A stretch of DNA of 64,000 nt from an uncultured Actinobaculum sp. (GCA_938020505.1 CALIHR010000017.1:1-64000); one strand, 5' to 3'. Positions 18,546 to 29,503 are shown, numbered from the stretch's first letter. Notes: generated by a model from the sequence alone, not told the origin. Program-made: numbers and translations.

Positions 18546-18551
18546 TAGAAT
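18546..18551 (+). promoter_or_regulatory. -10 box, leaderless serS
   Basis: TAGAAT ends six bases before the serS ATG at 18558; no ribosome binding site. Confidence 0.55.
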
Positions 18552-18557
18552 TGCCAC

Positions 18558-19820
18558 ATGATCGACATCCGCTTTGTACGTGAGAATCCCGACGCGGTGC
18601 GCGAGTCCCAGCGCCGCCGCGGCAACGACGAGGCCTCGGTGGATGCGCTGCTGGCCGCCGACGAGGCCCGCAGGTCGACCCTCCAGGCCTTCGAGACCGC
18701 CCGCGCCTCGCAGAAGGAGCTCTCGCGTTCGATCGGAAAGGCGAGCCCCGAGGAGCGCCAGGCGATTTTGGCCGAGGCGAAGGCGCTGGCCGAGCGGGTC
18801 AAGCAGCTGGAGGCCGCGGCGAACGAGGCCGAGCAGGCCTGCCTTCAGGCCAATGCGGCAATCCAGAACATCGTGCTGGACGGCGTTCCGGCCGGCGGCG
18901 AGGAGGATTACGAGGTCCTCAAGCACGTGGGCGAGCCCCGGGTCTTTGATTTCGAGCCGAAGGACCACCTCGACGTCGCCGAGGCGCTTGACGCGATCGA
19001 CATGGCGCGCGGCACGAAGGTCTCCGGCTCGCGCTTCTACTACCTCAAGGGCGTGGGCGCGCGGCTCGAGCTCGCGCTGCTGACGATGGCCGTGGACCAG
19101 GCGGAGGCCGCCGGCTTCACGATGATGACCACGCCGACCCTCGTCAATCCCGACATTATGGCCGGAACCGGCTTCCTGGGCGCGCACTCGGACGAGATCT
19201 ACTACCTTCCCGCGGACGACCAGTACCTTGTGGGCACCTCGGAGGTGGCCCTGGCCGGATACCACAAGGACGAGATCGTCGACCTTTCGAACGGCCCGCT
19301 GCGCTACGCCGGATGGTCCTCCTGCTATCGCCGCGAGGCCGGCTCCTACGGCAAGGACACGCGCGGGATCATCCGCGTCCACCAGTTCAACAAGGTGGAG
19401 ATGTTCTCCTACTGCCGCGTGGAAGAGGCCGAGGAGGAGCATCGCCGCTTCCTTGCGTGGGAGGAGGAGATGCTCGCGAAGGTCGAGCTGCCCTACCGCG
19501 TCATCAACACCGCTGCCGGCGACCTGGGTTCCTCGGCCGCGCAGAAGTTCGACTGCGAGGCCTGGCTCCCCACTCAGAATCGCTTCATGGAGGTCACGTC
19601 GACGTCGAATTGCACCACATTCCAGGCGCGGCGGCTCGGAATCCGGGAGAGGTTCGACGGCGAGACCCGCACGGCGGCCACGCTGAACGGGACCCTCGCG
19701 ACCACGCGCTGGCTGGTCGCCCTGTTCGAAAACCACCAGCGCTCCGACGGCTCGCTGTACATCCCCGAGGCGCTGCGGCCATACCTTGGCGGGCGCGAGA
19801 GCTTCGAGCCCGTTGCCTGA
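18558..19820 (+). CDS. serS: Seryl-tRNA synthetase
   Basis: A 420-residue class II synthetase that charges tRNA-Ser. Residues 1-110 form the antiparallel coiled-coil arm that grips the long variable arm of tRNA-Ser. The catalytic core shows motif 2 (SSCYRREAGSYGKDTRG, about 255-272) and motif 3 (TLNGTLATTRWLVALFEN, about 375-392). Length is normal. Three serine tRNAs are encoded in this same window. Confidence 0.97.
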   Translation: MIDIRFVRENPDAVRESQRRRGNDEASVDALLAADEARRSTLQAFETARASQKELSRSIGKASPEERQAILAEAKALAERVKQLEAAANEAEQACLQANAAIQNIVLDGVPAGGEEDYEVLKHVGEPRVFDFEPKDHLDVAEALDAIDMARGTKVSGSRFYYLKGVGARLELALLTMAVDQAEAAGFTMMTTPTLVNPDIMAGTGFLGAHSDEIYYLPADDQYLVGTSEVALAGYHKDEIVDLSNGPLRYAGWSSCYRREAGSYGKDTRGIIRVHQFNKVEMFSYCRVEEAEEEHRRFLAWEEEMLAKVELPYRVINTAAGDLGSSAAQKFDCEAWLPTQNRFMEVTSTSNCTTFQARRLGIRERFDGETRTAATLNGTLATTRWLVALFENHQRSDGSLYIPEALRPYLGGRESFEPVA

Positions 19821-20055
19821 CGAGCGCCTAGGTTCCGAGCACGGCCCCGCTCCCCGCGATCGAGTAAGCCTTTCCCGCGGCTACAACGGTTCGTCGGACG
19901 AGCGCGAAGGCCCTTGCCTTGCGTCGAGTGCTTCGCGGAAAGGTTCGGCTCCGAAATCGGCTCAGCAGCCTTCGGCCGCCAAACCCTCGTTCGAAGCGAC
20001 ACGGAAGTCCCTCGCCGAGCGGAAGACTCTCGCTGAGGCGGTTGAGGAATCCGGC

Positions 20056-20844
20056 TTGCCCGGGGCGGGGCCGGATCTGTTTGTGGCCCTCGACATCGAC
20101 GGCACGGTTCTTCGGCACAACAACACGCTTTCGCCGCGGGTGGGCGAGGCGATCGCGGCGCACATGCGGGCAGGGACGCGGATTTGCCTGGCCACCGGCA
20201 GGGGCATCTACGGCACTCGCGAGGCTTTGGAGAAGATCGACGTCGCCAACGGGCTGGCCGTGTGCTCCAACGGCGCGATCACGCTGGATGTAGGGCGGGG
20301 CGAGGCATTCAACGTCCACACCTTCGATCCTTCCCGGCAGGTTGCTGCTTTGCACGCCGAGCTTCCCGAGGCGCTGTACGCGGTGGAGTCGCTTCACGAG
20401 CCGCGGCGCCTGACCGCGCATTTCCCGGACGGCGAGCTGACAGGGCCGTCCGTCGTCGTGCCGATCGACGAACTGGCCATTCCCGACGCTACCCGCTTGA
20501 CGGTTCGCTACCCGGGCATGGGCGCGGGCGAGCTCATGGACGCGGTGCACGCGGCGGGCTTGCGCGGCGCCGAGTACGCGATCGGCTGGACGGCCTGGCT
20601 CGACGTCTCCCCCGAAGGCGTCTCAAAGGCCGCCGCGTTGGAGGACGTCAGGCAAAGCTGCGGCGCCGCGCCGTCTTCCACACTTGCGGTGGGCGACGGC
20701 GGCAACGACGTCGAGATGCTCGGCTGGGCCGGCCTCGGCGTGGCGATGGGCGACGCCGGCCCGTCGGTCAAGAAGGCCGCCGACGCCGTCACCACAGGCG
20801 TCGACGCCGACGGCCTGGCCCTCGTCCTCGAGCTTCTGCTGTAG
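20056..20844 (+). CDS. HAD family hydrolase (Cof-like)
   Basis: Contains the HAD motif I VALDIDGTVL, motif II ICLATGR, and motif III/IV VGDGGNDVEMLG with a cap domain between, typical of Cof-type sugar-phosphate or nucleotide phosphatases. There is no ATG in a sensible place. TTG 20056 has GAGGAA nine bases upstream and gives 262 residues, but the frame is open back to TTG 19813, overlapping serS, through a serine/lysine-rich stretch; GTG 20080 is also possible. It follows serS and may share its transcript. A 55-bp segment (20683-20737) is duplicated at 26437-26491. Confidence 0.82.
   Translation: MPGAGPDLFVALDIDGTVLRHNNTLSPRVGEAIAAHMRAGTRICLATGRGIYGTREALEKIDVANGLAVCSNGAITLDVGRGEAFNVHTFDPSRQVAALHAELPEALYAVESLHEPRRLTAHFPDGELTGPSVVVPIDELAIPDATRLTVRYPGMGAGELMDAVHAAGLRGAEYAIGWTAWLDVSPEGVSKAAALEDVRQSCGAAPSSTLAVGDGGNDVEMLGWAGLGVAMGDAGPSVKKAADAVTTGVDADGLALVLELLL
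20683..20737 (+). repeat. 55-bp direct repeat, copy 1 (inside HAD gene)
   Basis: Exact match to 26437-26491. This copy encodes the GDGGNDVEMLG motif of the intact HAD gene and is therefore the source copy. Confidence 0.95.
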
Positions 20845-20979
20845 TGCCTGGACTTAAACGCTACAAAATATGTTTAGTTACCTTTAGTGGATTTAAACAA
20901 GGCAACTATGTTTTTAGATAAACAACAGGTCCTGAAGATCTATTTTAAGAAGATACACATCAGTCCTGTTTAAGAATGT

Positions 20980-22581
20980 TTACTCAGGCAAAACACTCCT
21001 CTTTTCGCGCTCGTTTATATCTGCAATAATCCTCTTGAGTTCGGCCGCAGAAGCCGCATCCTGAGTTTCCAAAGATTCGACAGTCAAGTTCAAATTCTGC
21101 TTAACAAGATTGGTTTCCGTCGCAAGTTCGTTAACGAACTTGCGCACAAAAACCATCAAAGTATTATTATTAGCACCATCGGCTCCAATACCTATTCTCG
21201 AATCCTTCTTAATCAAGCCTCCACACAATTGACCGTGCTGCTTCACCGCTTCAACCGCATCGAGAAGATTTCTCTCTATTCCCGGCAGATCGTTGCCTAT
21301 CACACCTTCCTTCACCTCAGTCCCATTACCACTATCGTCCTTTTTGACAGACAACGTTCCGCCATTTTCCGGATCTATAGCCGAGAAATTCACGCCATAC
21401 GGCTTCTCGGCCGCAAGACGCTGTTCCTCGGTAGGCGCACCTTTGCCGCCGGTAGAATTTGCACCAGTAACGTTCGCGACGTTAAAGTCCAGTTTAGCTT
21501 TTAGCTCTGTTTCGCTTTTTTTAATCTCTTCATTCAAATCCGTCAGGCATCCCTCAAATGCCGCCATTGCGCCATCATAGTTTCCATTATCGTCAGTTTT
21601 ACTAACCTCTTCCCTGTCACCAGCTACCTTTTCCACAATTTGCAGGCCCGCACCTCCGACTGCAAGCGCTACCCCCGCCGGACCGACCCCCGTCGCGATG
21701 GTCGCCACAGCCGCAACCACCGCCGCACCTATGGCGGCCACTGTCGAGACTTTGAGCCCAGGTTGAGCTGTCGAAGGGGTAGCGGCCTTGCTGAACACAT
21801 CCGTTGCACTGGTGACGATGTTAACGACTCCTTGTCGAGCCTTTACAAAAACCTGTTGTTCTCCTGCCAAAGCGCTTCCACCGGCACAAAGCAATTGAAA
21901 ATTCCCGTTAACAGCGCCAGGCATCGCATGCGCATAGTTCGTTCTGAACGCGTACCAAGAAGCACCTGCCATAGCCTCACTGTGATCCACTATTAAGGTG
22001 CGAAGATAAAAAGCGAGTTCGCTAGCCCCCGTAACACCCGTATCGCTGCCTGCAACCGCAAGCAAATTGTAGGCTTTTTTAAAATACCCGTCACTCCCTG
22101 CGAGCTCATCCACTATCGGATTTGGATCGGGCAAATTTAACCATGAATCTAGTGCTTGATCAATCCTATTGCTGACCTGTTGAAACCCATCTGCGAAATT
22201 ATGCTCCTTAATGGCTAGGTCATGAATACTATCACCAGCTTGAAAGCCCTTTTGATTCGGCGTCAAAACTCCGCCCCCCACCACCGAGTTCCCTGAAAAG
22301 GAAGGAGCGGTGAGCTTGTAGATCTGACGTGGCGTTAAAGGACCAGGGTAAGAAGGATTGATGACAATTACAGGCATATCCCTGCTTATAAAGGAGTAAC
22401 CGTTGTCATCCTTGACATAGCTAGCCGCATCAACATGGTCTTTAACCACTTGCCAGACATAGGCGTCTATAGCAGCCTTTTTTAGTTTAGCGATAGAGCT
22501 CTGCCCTCCGTTTTGCCCGGAAGACAGTCCGTTGTAAGCTGTGTTGTCGGATCGCATGTTCTCAAGATCGTTAATGCCCAT
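20980..22581 (-). CDS. AIDAY/PDP family protein A (unrecognised)
   Basis: Started at ATG 22581, which has AGGAGG seven bases upstream; the frame runs on to 22668 without a better start. The 533-residue product is one of four related proteins in this AT-rich island. Shared marks are KLKKAAIDAY near the N-terminus, a helical block with RIDQALDSWLNLPDP, a WYAFRTNY block, a hydrophobic Ala/Gly-rich stretch (about 275-310), and YDGAMAAFEGCL. No signal peptide or enzyme motif is visible. The helical, glycine/alanine-rich plan and lack of signal fit type VII secretion cargo, but that is inference. Confidence 0.75.
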   Translation of the reverse strand: MGINDLENMRSDNTAYNGLSSGQNGGQSSIAKLKKAAIDAYVWQVVKDHVDAASYVKDDNGYSFISRDMPVIVINPSYPGPLTPRQIYKLTAPSFSGNSVVGGGVLTPNQKGFQAGDSIHDLAIKEHNFADGFQQVSNRIDQALDSWLNLPDPNPIVDELAGSDGYFKKAYNLLAVAGSDTGVTGASELAFYLRTLIVDHSEAMAGASWYAFRTNYAHAMPGAVNGNFQLLCAGGSALAGEQQVFVKARQGVVNIVTSATDVFSKAATPSTAQPGLKVSTVAAIGAAVVAAVATIATGVGPAGVALAVGGAGLQIVEKVAGDREEVSKTDDNGNYDGAMAAFEGCLTDLNEEIKKSETELKAKLDFNVANVTGANSTGGKGAPTEEQRLAAEKPYGVNFSAIDPENGGTLSVKKDDSGNGTEVKEGVIGNDLPGIERNLLDAVEAVKQHGQLCGGLIKKDSRIGIGADGANNNTLMVFVRKFVNELATETNLVKQNLNLTVESLETQDAASAAELKRIIADINEREKRSVLPE

Positions 22582-22889
22582 CGTTTTCCTCCTGGAACGA
22601 TTGACTGAAGATGGACTGTCCGCTGTAGTCGCGTAATTGACAGTAGTTATGCTACCACTTTTAAGCATCTACATCAATATAACGATGGAGTTTCCAGTTT
22701 CGAACGGGAGTTTTCCAGATCGGCGACGACCCGCCGTTGAGGAAACTCTCAGACTTGGCCAGTGCCACAACACCCCGCTTCAACCATTCAATACGCTGAC
22801 GGGCCAGTAATGACTGTCTCTCTTAGCGCGGCACAGGATCACGCAAAGCAACCATAAATTAAGCTTGCTCTAGACCCGCTACAGTATCG

Positions 22890-23180
22890 GCCGGTCGGCG
22901 GCTTCAGGCTTGTCAGCCACGCGCTGTCGATGGCCTTGACCCACCGAGGCCGTCCTACAGGCGCAATCGTTCACTCCGATTGCGGATCCCAGTTCCGCCC
23001 AGCGGCTTTCACGGCTATGATCAAAACCCGCGCGGTTTGGCCTCCTCCGTGGGAGCCGTCGGAATCTGCGCCGACGACGCAGCCACGGGGATCCTTCTTT
23101 CTGCCTGCCCCCGGAAACAACAGGCTCAACCGCTACGTCTGGGACACTCCCAACCAGCTCCGCTTCCGTAGCATGGACAT
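22890..23180 (+). pseudogene. IS3 family transposase (OrfB) remnant
   Basis: One frame reads SMALTHRGRPTGAIVHSDCG then SQFRPAAFTAM, the DDE integrase-core block with its HSDxGSQ motif. A second frame reads SSVGAVGICADDAA, the following block of IS3 OrfB (normally GSMGxxGxCxDNA). A third reads LNRYVWDTPNQLR (normally LNRxxWATRxELR). At least two frameshifts and loss of both ends show it is dead. Confidence 0.7.
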
Positions 23181-23976
23181 GGGCGCCACACACGTCGCTC
23201 GAACACAGCGATCGGGTCTTGTCCCTGTGTTGCGGAGGCCGGGTGGTATTAGGCTGCGAGTTTGGCGGTGGTCGTTTTCTCGCAGATTGTTGGGAGCGTC
23301 CGCAGAATGGGCGGTGCCGCGCGGAGAGCGTGGCGGGCGATCCAGGCGACGGCGCGTCGCCGCGGGCTTGTGTGTGTGGGGGCCCTGTGAGACTTTAACG
23401 GCGGGGTTTCGCGTGTCAGGACACCGAAGCGGCGCGGTCAGGCGTCGTCGTCCAGGACGAGGCGGCTTCCATGGCTTGAAAAGGCCTCCGCGGGCTTCTT
23501 GCACACATTGGCGCGCCCGGCGAGATGTGTAGAGGCGATCCGCAATCGAGTGTCGGAGACAGCGCCGGTCCCTGACCGACTCCGGGCGGCGGGCCTGGCC
23601 AGCCCCGCCGCCACACCGGTGCACATGGGCACCGGACAGACAGCCACCAGGCGTCTGCCTATGACAGTCGACAACCTTCAGCCGGATAAGGACGGCGAGC
23701 CCTCGGCGACGAGAAAGTGCGCAATAGTCTGCGACGTGACGTTAGTTCGGCGCAGCGGTGGTGAAGTCGCGTGCGAGACTCGTCGACCCGCCAGGCCAGT
23801 CGACGCCGCTGGGACGGCCCACCGAATCCGGCATCGTCGACGGCAACCGCCACTGGCGCGAAGGCGCGGGCTGTGCGCTTGCAGTCCGTCTTCCTGGCCG
23901 GCTCCGTCGCCCAGCTCGGCTGCCATCGCCCCGGGGCGGCCTATCCCCGCGTCGGCGGCGCAAAACCGCACATCTA
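23181..23976. other. GC-rich scar, nothing recognised
   Basis: About 800 bases of high-GC sequence between the IS3 remnant and the AT-rich family gene B. Several open frames exist on both strands but none shows family features or start signals. It probably contains more decayed mobile DNA. Confidence 0.4.
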
Positions 23977-25533
23977 TCACTTCGGCTTCATAAGTTCCTG
24001 TATCTGCGCCATCGTGGTCGGATCGACATCTTGCGGAAGTTGCTTGAGATTCGTACCACTTTGCGGGGATTTATCCCACGGATTTACACCACTTCCCTGA
24101 GCGGATAAATCGGCAATCGCCTGAATTCGCTTCGAAGAGGCATCGTCTTATTGTTCAAGATCGTCCATCGCCGCTCTAAGATTAACGATCCCCACTTCGA
24201 TGCGCCAAGAAAGATCCAATAGCAGTTCATAGATGGCATCTTTCATTTCTCCAAAACGAAAACTTGGCCCCGTAGCACCCCGTCCAAGAGTAGCATGCTC
24301 ACGGCGCGCGGCAGTTGCCATCGTCAGACCACTGATGCTGTTCGCCGCCGAAACGACCTCGTCATAAATCTTCGGCATGTATCCTCCTTGATCAGATTTA
24401 AGCGTGATTAAATCAACTTCACTTCGAGAAACCGCGAGATCCTTCCCCAGGACAAGATCTCCCTCTTGTCCCGTCAGATCATTAATAGAAGCGGGAAGCA
24501 CATGAAAATTAGCCGTATCGTAAGTCTTGCTCTTTGCGTCACTCCAAATAACGGAGGTATTGCTTTGTATCTGATCATATATCTTCTCTTCACTTTCCTT
24601 TAAATTCGCATTAAGGCCATCTGCCGCTAGTACAAAGTTATTCATTGCGCTCTTATATTCCGCTGCGCCTATGTTCCTAGATTTCTCCTCTCTTCTCTTC
24701 ACTTCGTCTTCAACCGCTTTGATGGTGCTTAATGCAGCGGTGCCCCCCGAAACGGCGAGAGAGAGACTTGCCCCACCCGAGAAAGGGGCAGAAGCAAGAC
24801 CAAGAGCCACCCCGCCTAAATCCATAGCCAGCTCCTTTGATATACCTTTATTCTTATTTGCAAGTTGCGTGAAGACCTCGATGGCACCTACCACAATATT
24901 TGTTATTTTTTCCCTTGCCTGATCCATAAGATTTATTTCGGCAATTAGATATGCCAAGTGGACGTTCATAGCTAGATACAGATTCTTAACGACACGAGGC
25001 ATGGTGATAGTAAACTGATTCTTAAAAGCAGTCATAGCCTTACCCGCCATAATTCCCGAGCTTTTCCCCAAAGCATCCATGTTCGGTCCAATAATTCCTG
25101 CCTCCGCGTCATCAGGCAACGCAACATCGCCGCCCTGAAGTTCAATACCGCAACCGCTCAAAGACATTTTCCCGATGGCTTTTTTGTAGTCAGAAATCGG
25201 AGTGTCAAAACCAGAGGGATCCGGTACGCCGAACCAACGTTTTAATGTTGAATCTATTTTATCAGTTATTTCCTTAAATTGTTCGGAGTACGACTTGCCT
25301 CCTGTAAAAAGGCCGCCCGAACCGCCGGCACCGCCATTATACCCATCGGCATCCGGAAGGGTCACTGTTTCAACCCCTCGAATCTGGGACAAGTTTCGGT
25401 TAATATAATGTCCTTGTGCTTCATCTTTGTCATAACTTCTTTCGGCCATGTATGCGTCAATAGCGGTCTTCCTAAGTTCCGCCGCTAACGCTTTAAGATT
25501 TCCGTATGATTAGTCTGTTCCGCTCACTGCCAT
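23977..25533 (-). pseudogene. AIDAY/PDP family protein B, two in-frame stops
   Basis: The true start is ATG 25533, with AAGGAAGGAACAG upstream. The frame reads MAVSGTD, TAA (25512-25510), then SYGNLKALAAELRKTAIDAYM and continues as a 433-codon open frame to TAA 24150-24148. It goes on in the same frame for 56 more codons, including SGVNPWDKSPQSG, to TGA 23979-23977. Protein D ends with a matching NPWD block, so the tail is genuine. Codons 8 and 462 are therefore nonsense changes in a 519-codon gene. The middle part could still be made from an internal start, and readthrough cannot be excluded. Confidence 0.8.
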
Positions 25534-26436
25534 TATCTGTTCCTTCCTTAAAATAATGTTTATTTGCTATACTCACACTAACGTTTTATACACTCTTCAA
25601 GCAAGGGATATTACAGTGACTTGCATTTTTTTCAATGCAGAGAACCTGGAAGGCGGCTTTGTGCGGTTGTAGAAAGTCTTCCGTGGCGGAGTTATCCCTC
25701 CTCCTCCTCCTCCTCCCCTCCCCCTTGATAAATAGTACTCTCAGGCATCGCCCTTGCGTTGTGGACAAAGGTCGTAAATGCAGGTTTAGTTGATAGTCGG
25801 CGCGTACAGAACTGTGCCGCTCTGAAAGGGCAGTTACTAACGGTGAAAAGGGATGTCAAAAGGTTGAAACGAAATGCTCTGGTACCAACTGAGTCCGAAA
25901 TCCTGAATCGTCTCGGGTTGGTGGAGACGGTGATTATTGAAAAGGATGACTATCTATCGTGACTGCTCCCGAGAAGCGTCCTTGACGGGGTGACGGCCTG
26001 CACGATCCGTTTGTGTTTGAAGGTGTCGAAGTACCCGGATTGGGTGAAGGGCTGTTTCGTCCGGGTCGGGGAAGAGTTTGACACCGATCCGCATGACTTT
26101 GCGCGAGTGGGGCGTCAATCAGAAAGACCTCAAACGTGCGAGGATGCCGATAGTGCAGCAGGAACGTAGCTAACTAGCCTGAGAAACATTTTTGTCATGC
26201 AGGTCTTCACGCGAAAGCGACCAGACTCTAACTCGGATCGAACAGAACCTCGCACCCCTCGGGCTTTCACAACTAACTACGCGACCACCTGAGGTCACCC
26301 CCCTCTGAATCGCTTTTAACCATCAAAGATAAGTTGGCCCTCCTTCGAATTTCGAAAGTTAAAATTCAACACGCTGAGTAACCCAGGCCAAACTTTAAAA
26401 CAAATCGGAGCAAACGGCACCGCGCTTTTTGTAACG
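25534..26436. other. Intergenic, nothing recognised
   Basis: About 900 bases of mixed composition, including a CTC-rich tract near 25700-25730. A 67-codon plus-strand frame (25759-25962) has no family features. The segment 25980-26170 is more GC-rich and may be a decayed insertion. Confidence 0.4.
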
Positions 26437-26491
26437 CTTGCGGTGGGCGACGGCGGCAACGACGTCGAGATGCTCGGCTGGGCCGGCCTCG
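26437..26491 (+). repeat. 55-bp direct repeat, copy 2
   Basis: Exact copy of 20683-20737 from the HAD gene, here isolated in AT-rich DNA just past the stop of family pseudogene C. Confidence 0.95.
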
Positions 26492-26509
26492 AACTCCTGC
26501 CATGAGCCG

Positions 26510-27972
26510 TCAGTCATTTCTTTCGGTGTAGGTTTCAATATCGTTGATAATCGAATCAAGTGCTCTTTGGCTGGCCTCATCCTGAGCGTCAATGTCGTTA
26601 ACCGCAGCTTCAAAACTTTTCCCGCCCAGCCTTGCTTTTTCGCTCAGCTCGTCGAGATAACTAGCAATTACATCAGCAAGATTCTGAAACTGACTGAATG
26701 TCCCAAGCTCTTCGATGCCTACACTTTCATGTCGAGCAATAGCTTTCGCAAACGGTACCGCCAGCTCTCCAACCTTGCCAGCAATGCCAGCTAGATTTTT
26801 CCCGATATCGGGCATAACCGTTCGATAAATCGTTTGAACTTTATCACAGTCTTTAATTGAAAGTTTCGTGGAACTTTCAATCGTAGTTTCACTTAACTTT
26901 ATGTCGTAATGCCCCGAGTCCTGTATAGCCTGCATATAGTTGTAACTTAAATTATTTCCCGTTTCTTCCTTGGTTTCATAAACGTGGCGACTAATTCGCT
27001 TCCAGGCCATCTTCAAAGCTATTGAGAACATTGTCAAAGTTCGCCCCTCCCTTAGCCCGTCCTCTTTTTTATCAACCGCCATCTGCACGACATCCAAACC
27101 CAGCTTGACGGCTCTTGTAGCGACCACAGTTGTCGCCGCCCCTCCAGATACGACTTCTACCGCTGCGCCCGCGACAAGCACCGCAGTATCAAGAATTATC
27201 TTCCAATCAAAGGGAGTATCAGTGGACTACTTTCTCCCAGCAGTATCAAAAGCACAGGAAGCATTCTCAACTAACTCGGCAATGAATTGGCAAGTCCTTT
27301 TAAAGAAAGCATTTTCAGCTTCAATTGTGGAAGCCAAATAGCGTAAAAGTGCATTATTTGCATTGATTGCGGAGGGAGTAGCTCGTAGGACTTACTCCTA
27401 AAAGCATCCCAACTAATACCAGCCATCGCATCGCTTGCATCTTTCACCATATTGAGATTGGAATAAATACGATTTCTTTGTAGAGATCAACGCTCGCGAA
27501 ATCATCGAGAACCACCAATACCGTATTTATATTTTGAGTATTACTATCATAAACGTTTCTAATAGTTGTGGCTTGGGAAAACATAGCCAAGGCACTGCAA
27601 ACTCTTTAATAGCTTGATGCACCGAAATTTTGGACAAAGTCATATCTTAAAAACAGTTAAATTGTCACTATTTACAATGGAACCTTGAATAGTATCGATG
27701 TGAATCGTTCATTTTCCCACATTGCCATGGGGACGATTGATTCTAATTACTGCATTAGCTGAATCTGCACCCTCAATCCGACACATTTTAACTTTATAAT
27801 GATTTTTGTGCCTACTAAATGACTTATAAGCCAAAATCGGCGAGCAAAAGGGCATTGCAATGCAAATAAGCATTTGATTGACAAGCAAATATGGCTTTGG
27901 CCGTAAATGCATCCATGGCATACATTTTTAGATTTTCAATACTGTATCTAAGTTTTCATGATAAACGGACAT
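26510..27972 (-). pseudogene. AIDAY/PDP family protein C, decayed
   Basis: ATG 27972 with AAGGAAAG upstream begins MSVYHENLDTVLK, which after a frameshift continues LKMYAMDAFTAKA, matching the family N-terminus. Further fragments include DASDAMAGISWDAFRSK (compare the WYAFRTNY block of A) and ALLRYLASTIEAENAFF in another frame, then TAG at 27229-27227. From GTG 27181 the last 223 codons are open and encode a hydrophobic Ala/Gly stretch and a helical C-terminus. Several frameshifts and at least one stop make this a pseudogene, though the 3' part could be expressed alone. Confidence 0.7.
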
Positions 27973-28249
27973 CGTTTTCTTTCCTTAAGTTCCGAACTAA
28001 GTCGGCAATGAATGTGAATACCCTAGCCCAGTACAATCAATGCTTTAGCTGTAAGTTTGCTTAGAAGATGAGCGAATCGCAACAGCCGCGGAGGGGACAG
28101 GCACCTTAGACCCCAAAGCGCTTGAAACGTTTCCATGCTCTCAGGGCTCGTCATCACTCAGAAAAGCGGCGATCTAAGGACTTTCCTAGCTATTAAGCTT
28201 TTACTACACTTGTCGGTCTTGGTCTGTCGAAGCCAGAGAAAAAGATGAC

Positions 28250-29503
28250 GTGTTCGAAAAGCATATGCGACTACCGGGGATGTCTTCGCCACGGGGGATG
28301 CTCCCATGTTGCGTGTCAAGCGGCGCGGCGGGTAGAGTTGCGGGGTGTTGTCTCGGATCGTGGTGTACAGGGTCCGGATGCGGCGGTGGACCAGGGCGAG
28401 GACGGCCTGGTTGTGGCGTTTCCCTTGATCTCGTTTGCGCTGATGGTGGGCGCTGTAGACAGGGTCGGCGCAGTGCGGCGAAGGGCGAGCAGGAACATGG
28501 CGCGCTTGAGGCGCTTGTTGCCGGCGTGGGAGACATGCTCAGCACGGATCGATGAGCCCGATCCCTAGTCGCCCACGCCAGTCCGGCGTAGAAGGCAATC
28601 TGGGCCTCAGTGTCGAATGTCTTGCCCAGGGCCCGGCCAGGAAAACGGAGGCGTCCGGGGCCCCGATCCCGGACATGGAGGTCGGGACCTTGCAAAGAGA
28701 GTGCCTGCACCAGGGGCTCGACCTGAGCGGCGACGTCGGCCCTCTGGGAATGCAGGGCGATGAGCTGAGTCGCCGGGTGGGGCAGCAGCGTTGCGCCGGC
28801 GTCGGTTCCGGCGATGACAACGGTCTGTTGATCTAGGGCGGAGACGATCTGACTGGCCCAGATGGTGTGACGCCTGCACCCGTGATTCTTGGGCTTGGCG
28901 TCGATGCGTTCCTTGCCGGCTTTCCTCAAGGCGGTGGGGGTGGGCCAGGCGGCTATATGGCCTCTAGGACGGCATCGTGCTCCAGCCACGGCCCTAGGAC
29001 GGCCTCCAAGGCGGAGGCTGGGCGCATATAACCTGGATGCTATTGTCGCTCTGGTTGACCTGGCGGGCCGGGCCCAGGTGAAAGCCGGTGAGCATGCTCA
29101 GCGCCGCAGTGTCCTCATCGGATGCGCCGACGGCTCGGAGAGGGTGAGGCATGGTGCGGGCCACCTAGGCGATCACGGCCGCGTCCTTTGCGTCAGTCTT
29201 GGCGGACCTCGGCGTTAGGTCGGCGATGCGGCGCATCGACAGCCCCGGCAAGCACCCCACTGGGCTGTCTATGTCACATGGGCCACCGCGACCGCCAGCT
29301 CCCCGACGACGACGGGCTGGCCCACCGCTGCTAGGATGCGCCCGCGGCCTGACAGTTTCTTGTACAGGCCTCGCAAACGCGTTTCATCGTTGGGGAGCGC
29401 CTTTATCTAAGACTTTCTGCCCGTCCCAAGTCAGAGCAGTGGCCCAGTGCCCGCTTTTGCCGACATCAATGCCGATAGAAACATCGATATCCCCAATTTC
29501 CAT
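28250..29503 (-). pseudogene. IS110 family transposase, decayed
   Basis: ATG 29503 with AAAGGAG upstream begins MEIGDIDVSIGIDVGKSGHW, the DEDD N-terminal domain of IS110 transposases. The middle can be read only by changing frame and passing stops. At 28560-28970 the frame VVIAGTDAGATLLP then AEVAAQV-like and IAFYAGLAWATR matches the transposase_20 domain with its YAGLAP block. The C-terminal block (a KRLKRAMFLLAL-like run) is in yet another frame. No clean IS ends were identified. The element is inactive. Confidence 0.8.

Noticed and set aside
20845..20979. Terminator or att site at the island's left edge
   Set aside because: AT-rich sequence with short repeats, but no clean hairpin or match to a tRNA end.
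23181..23976. Additional transposase in the GC-rich scar
   Set aside because: Fragments on both strands were examined, but none gave a confident family match.
25759..25962. 67-codon plus-strand frame as a gene
   Set aside because: No ribosome binding site, no family features, and it lies in a decayed region.
28250..28555. Plus-strand frames across the IS110 region
   Set aside because: They are antisense to recognisable transposase sequence.
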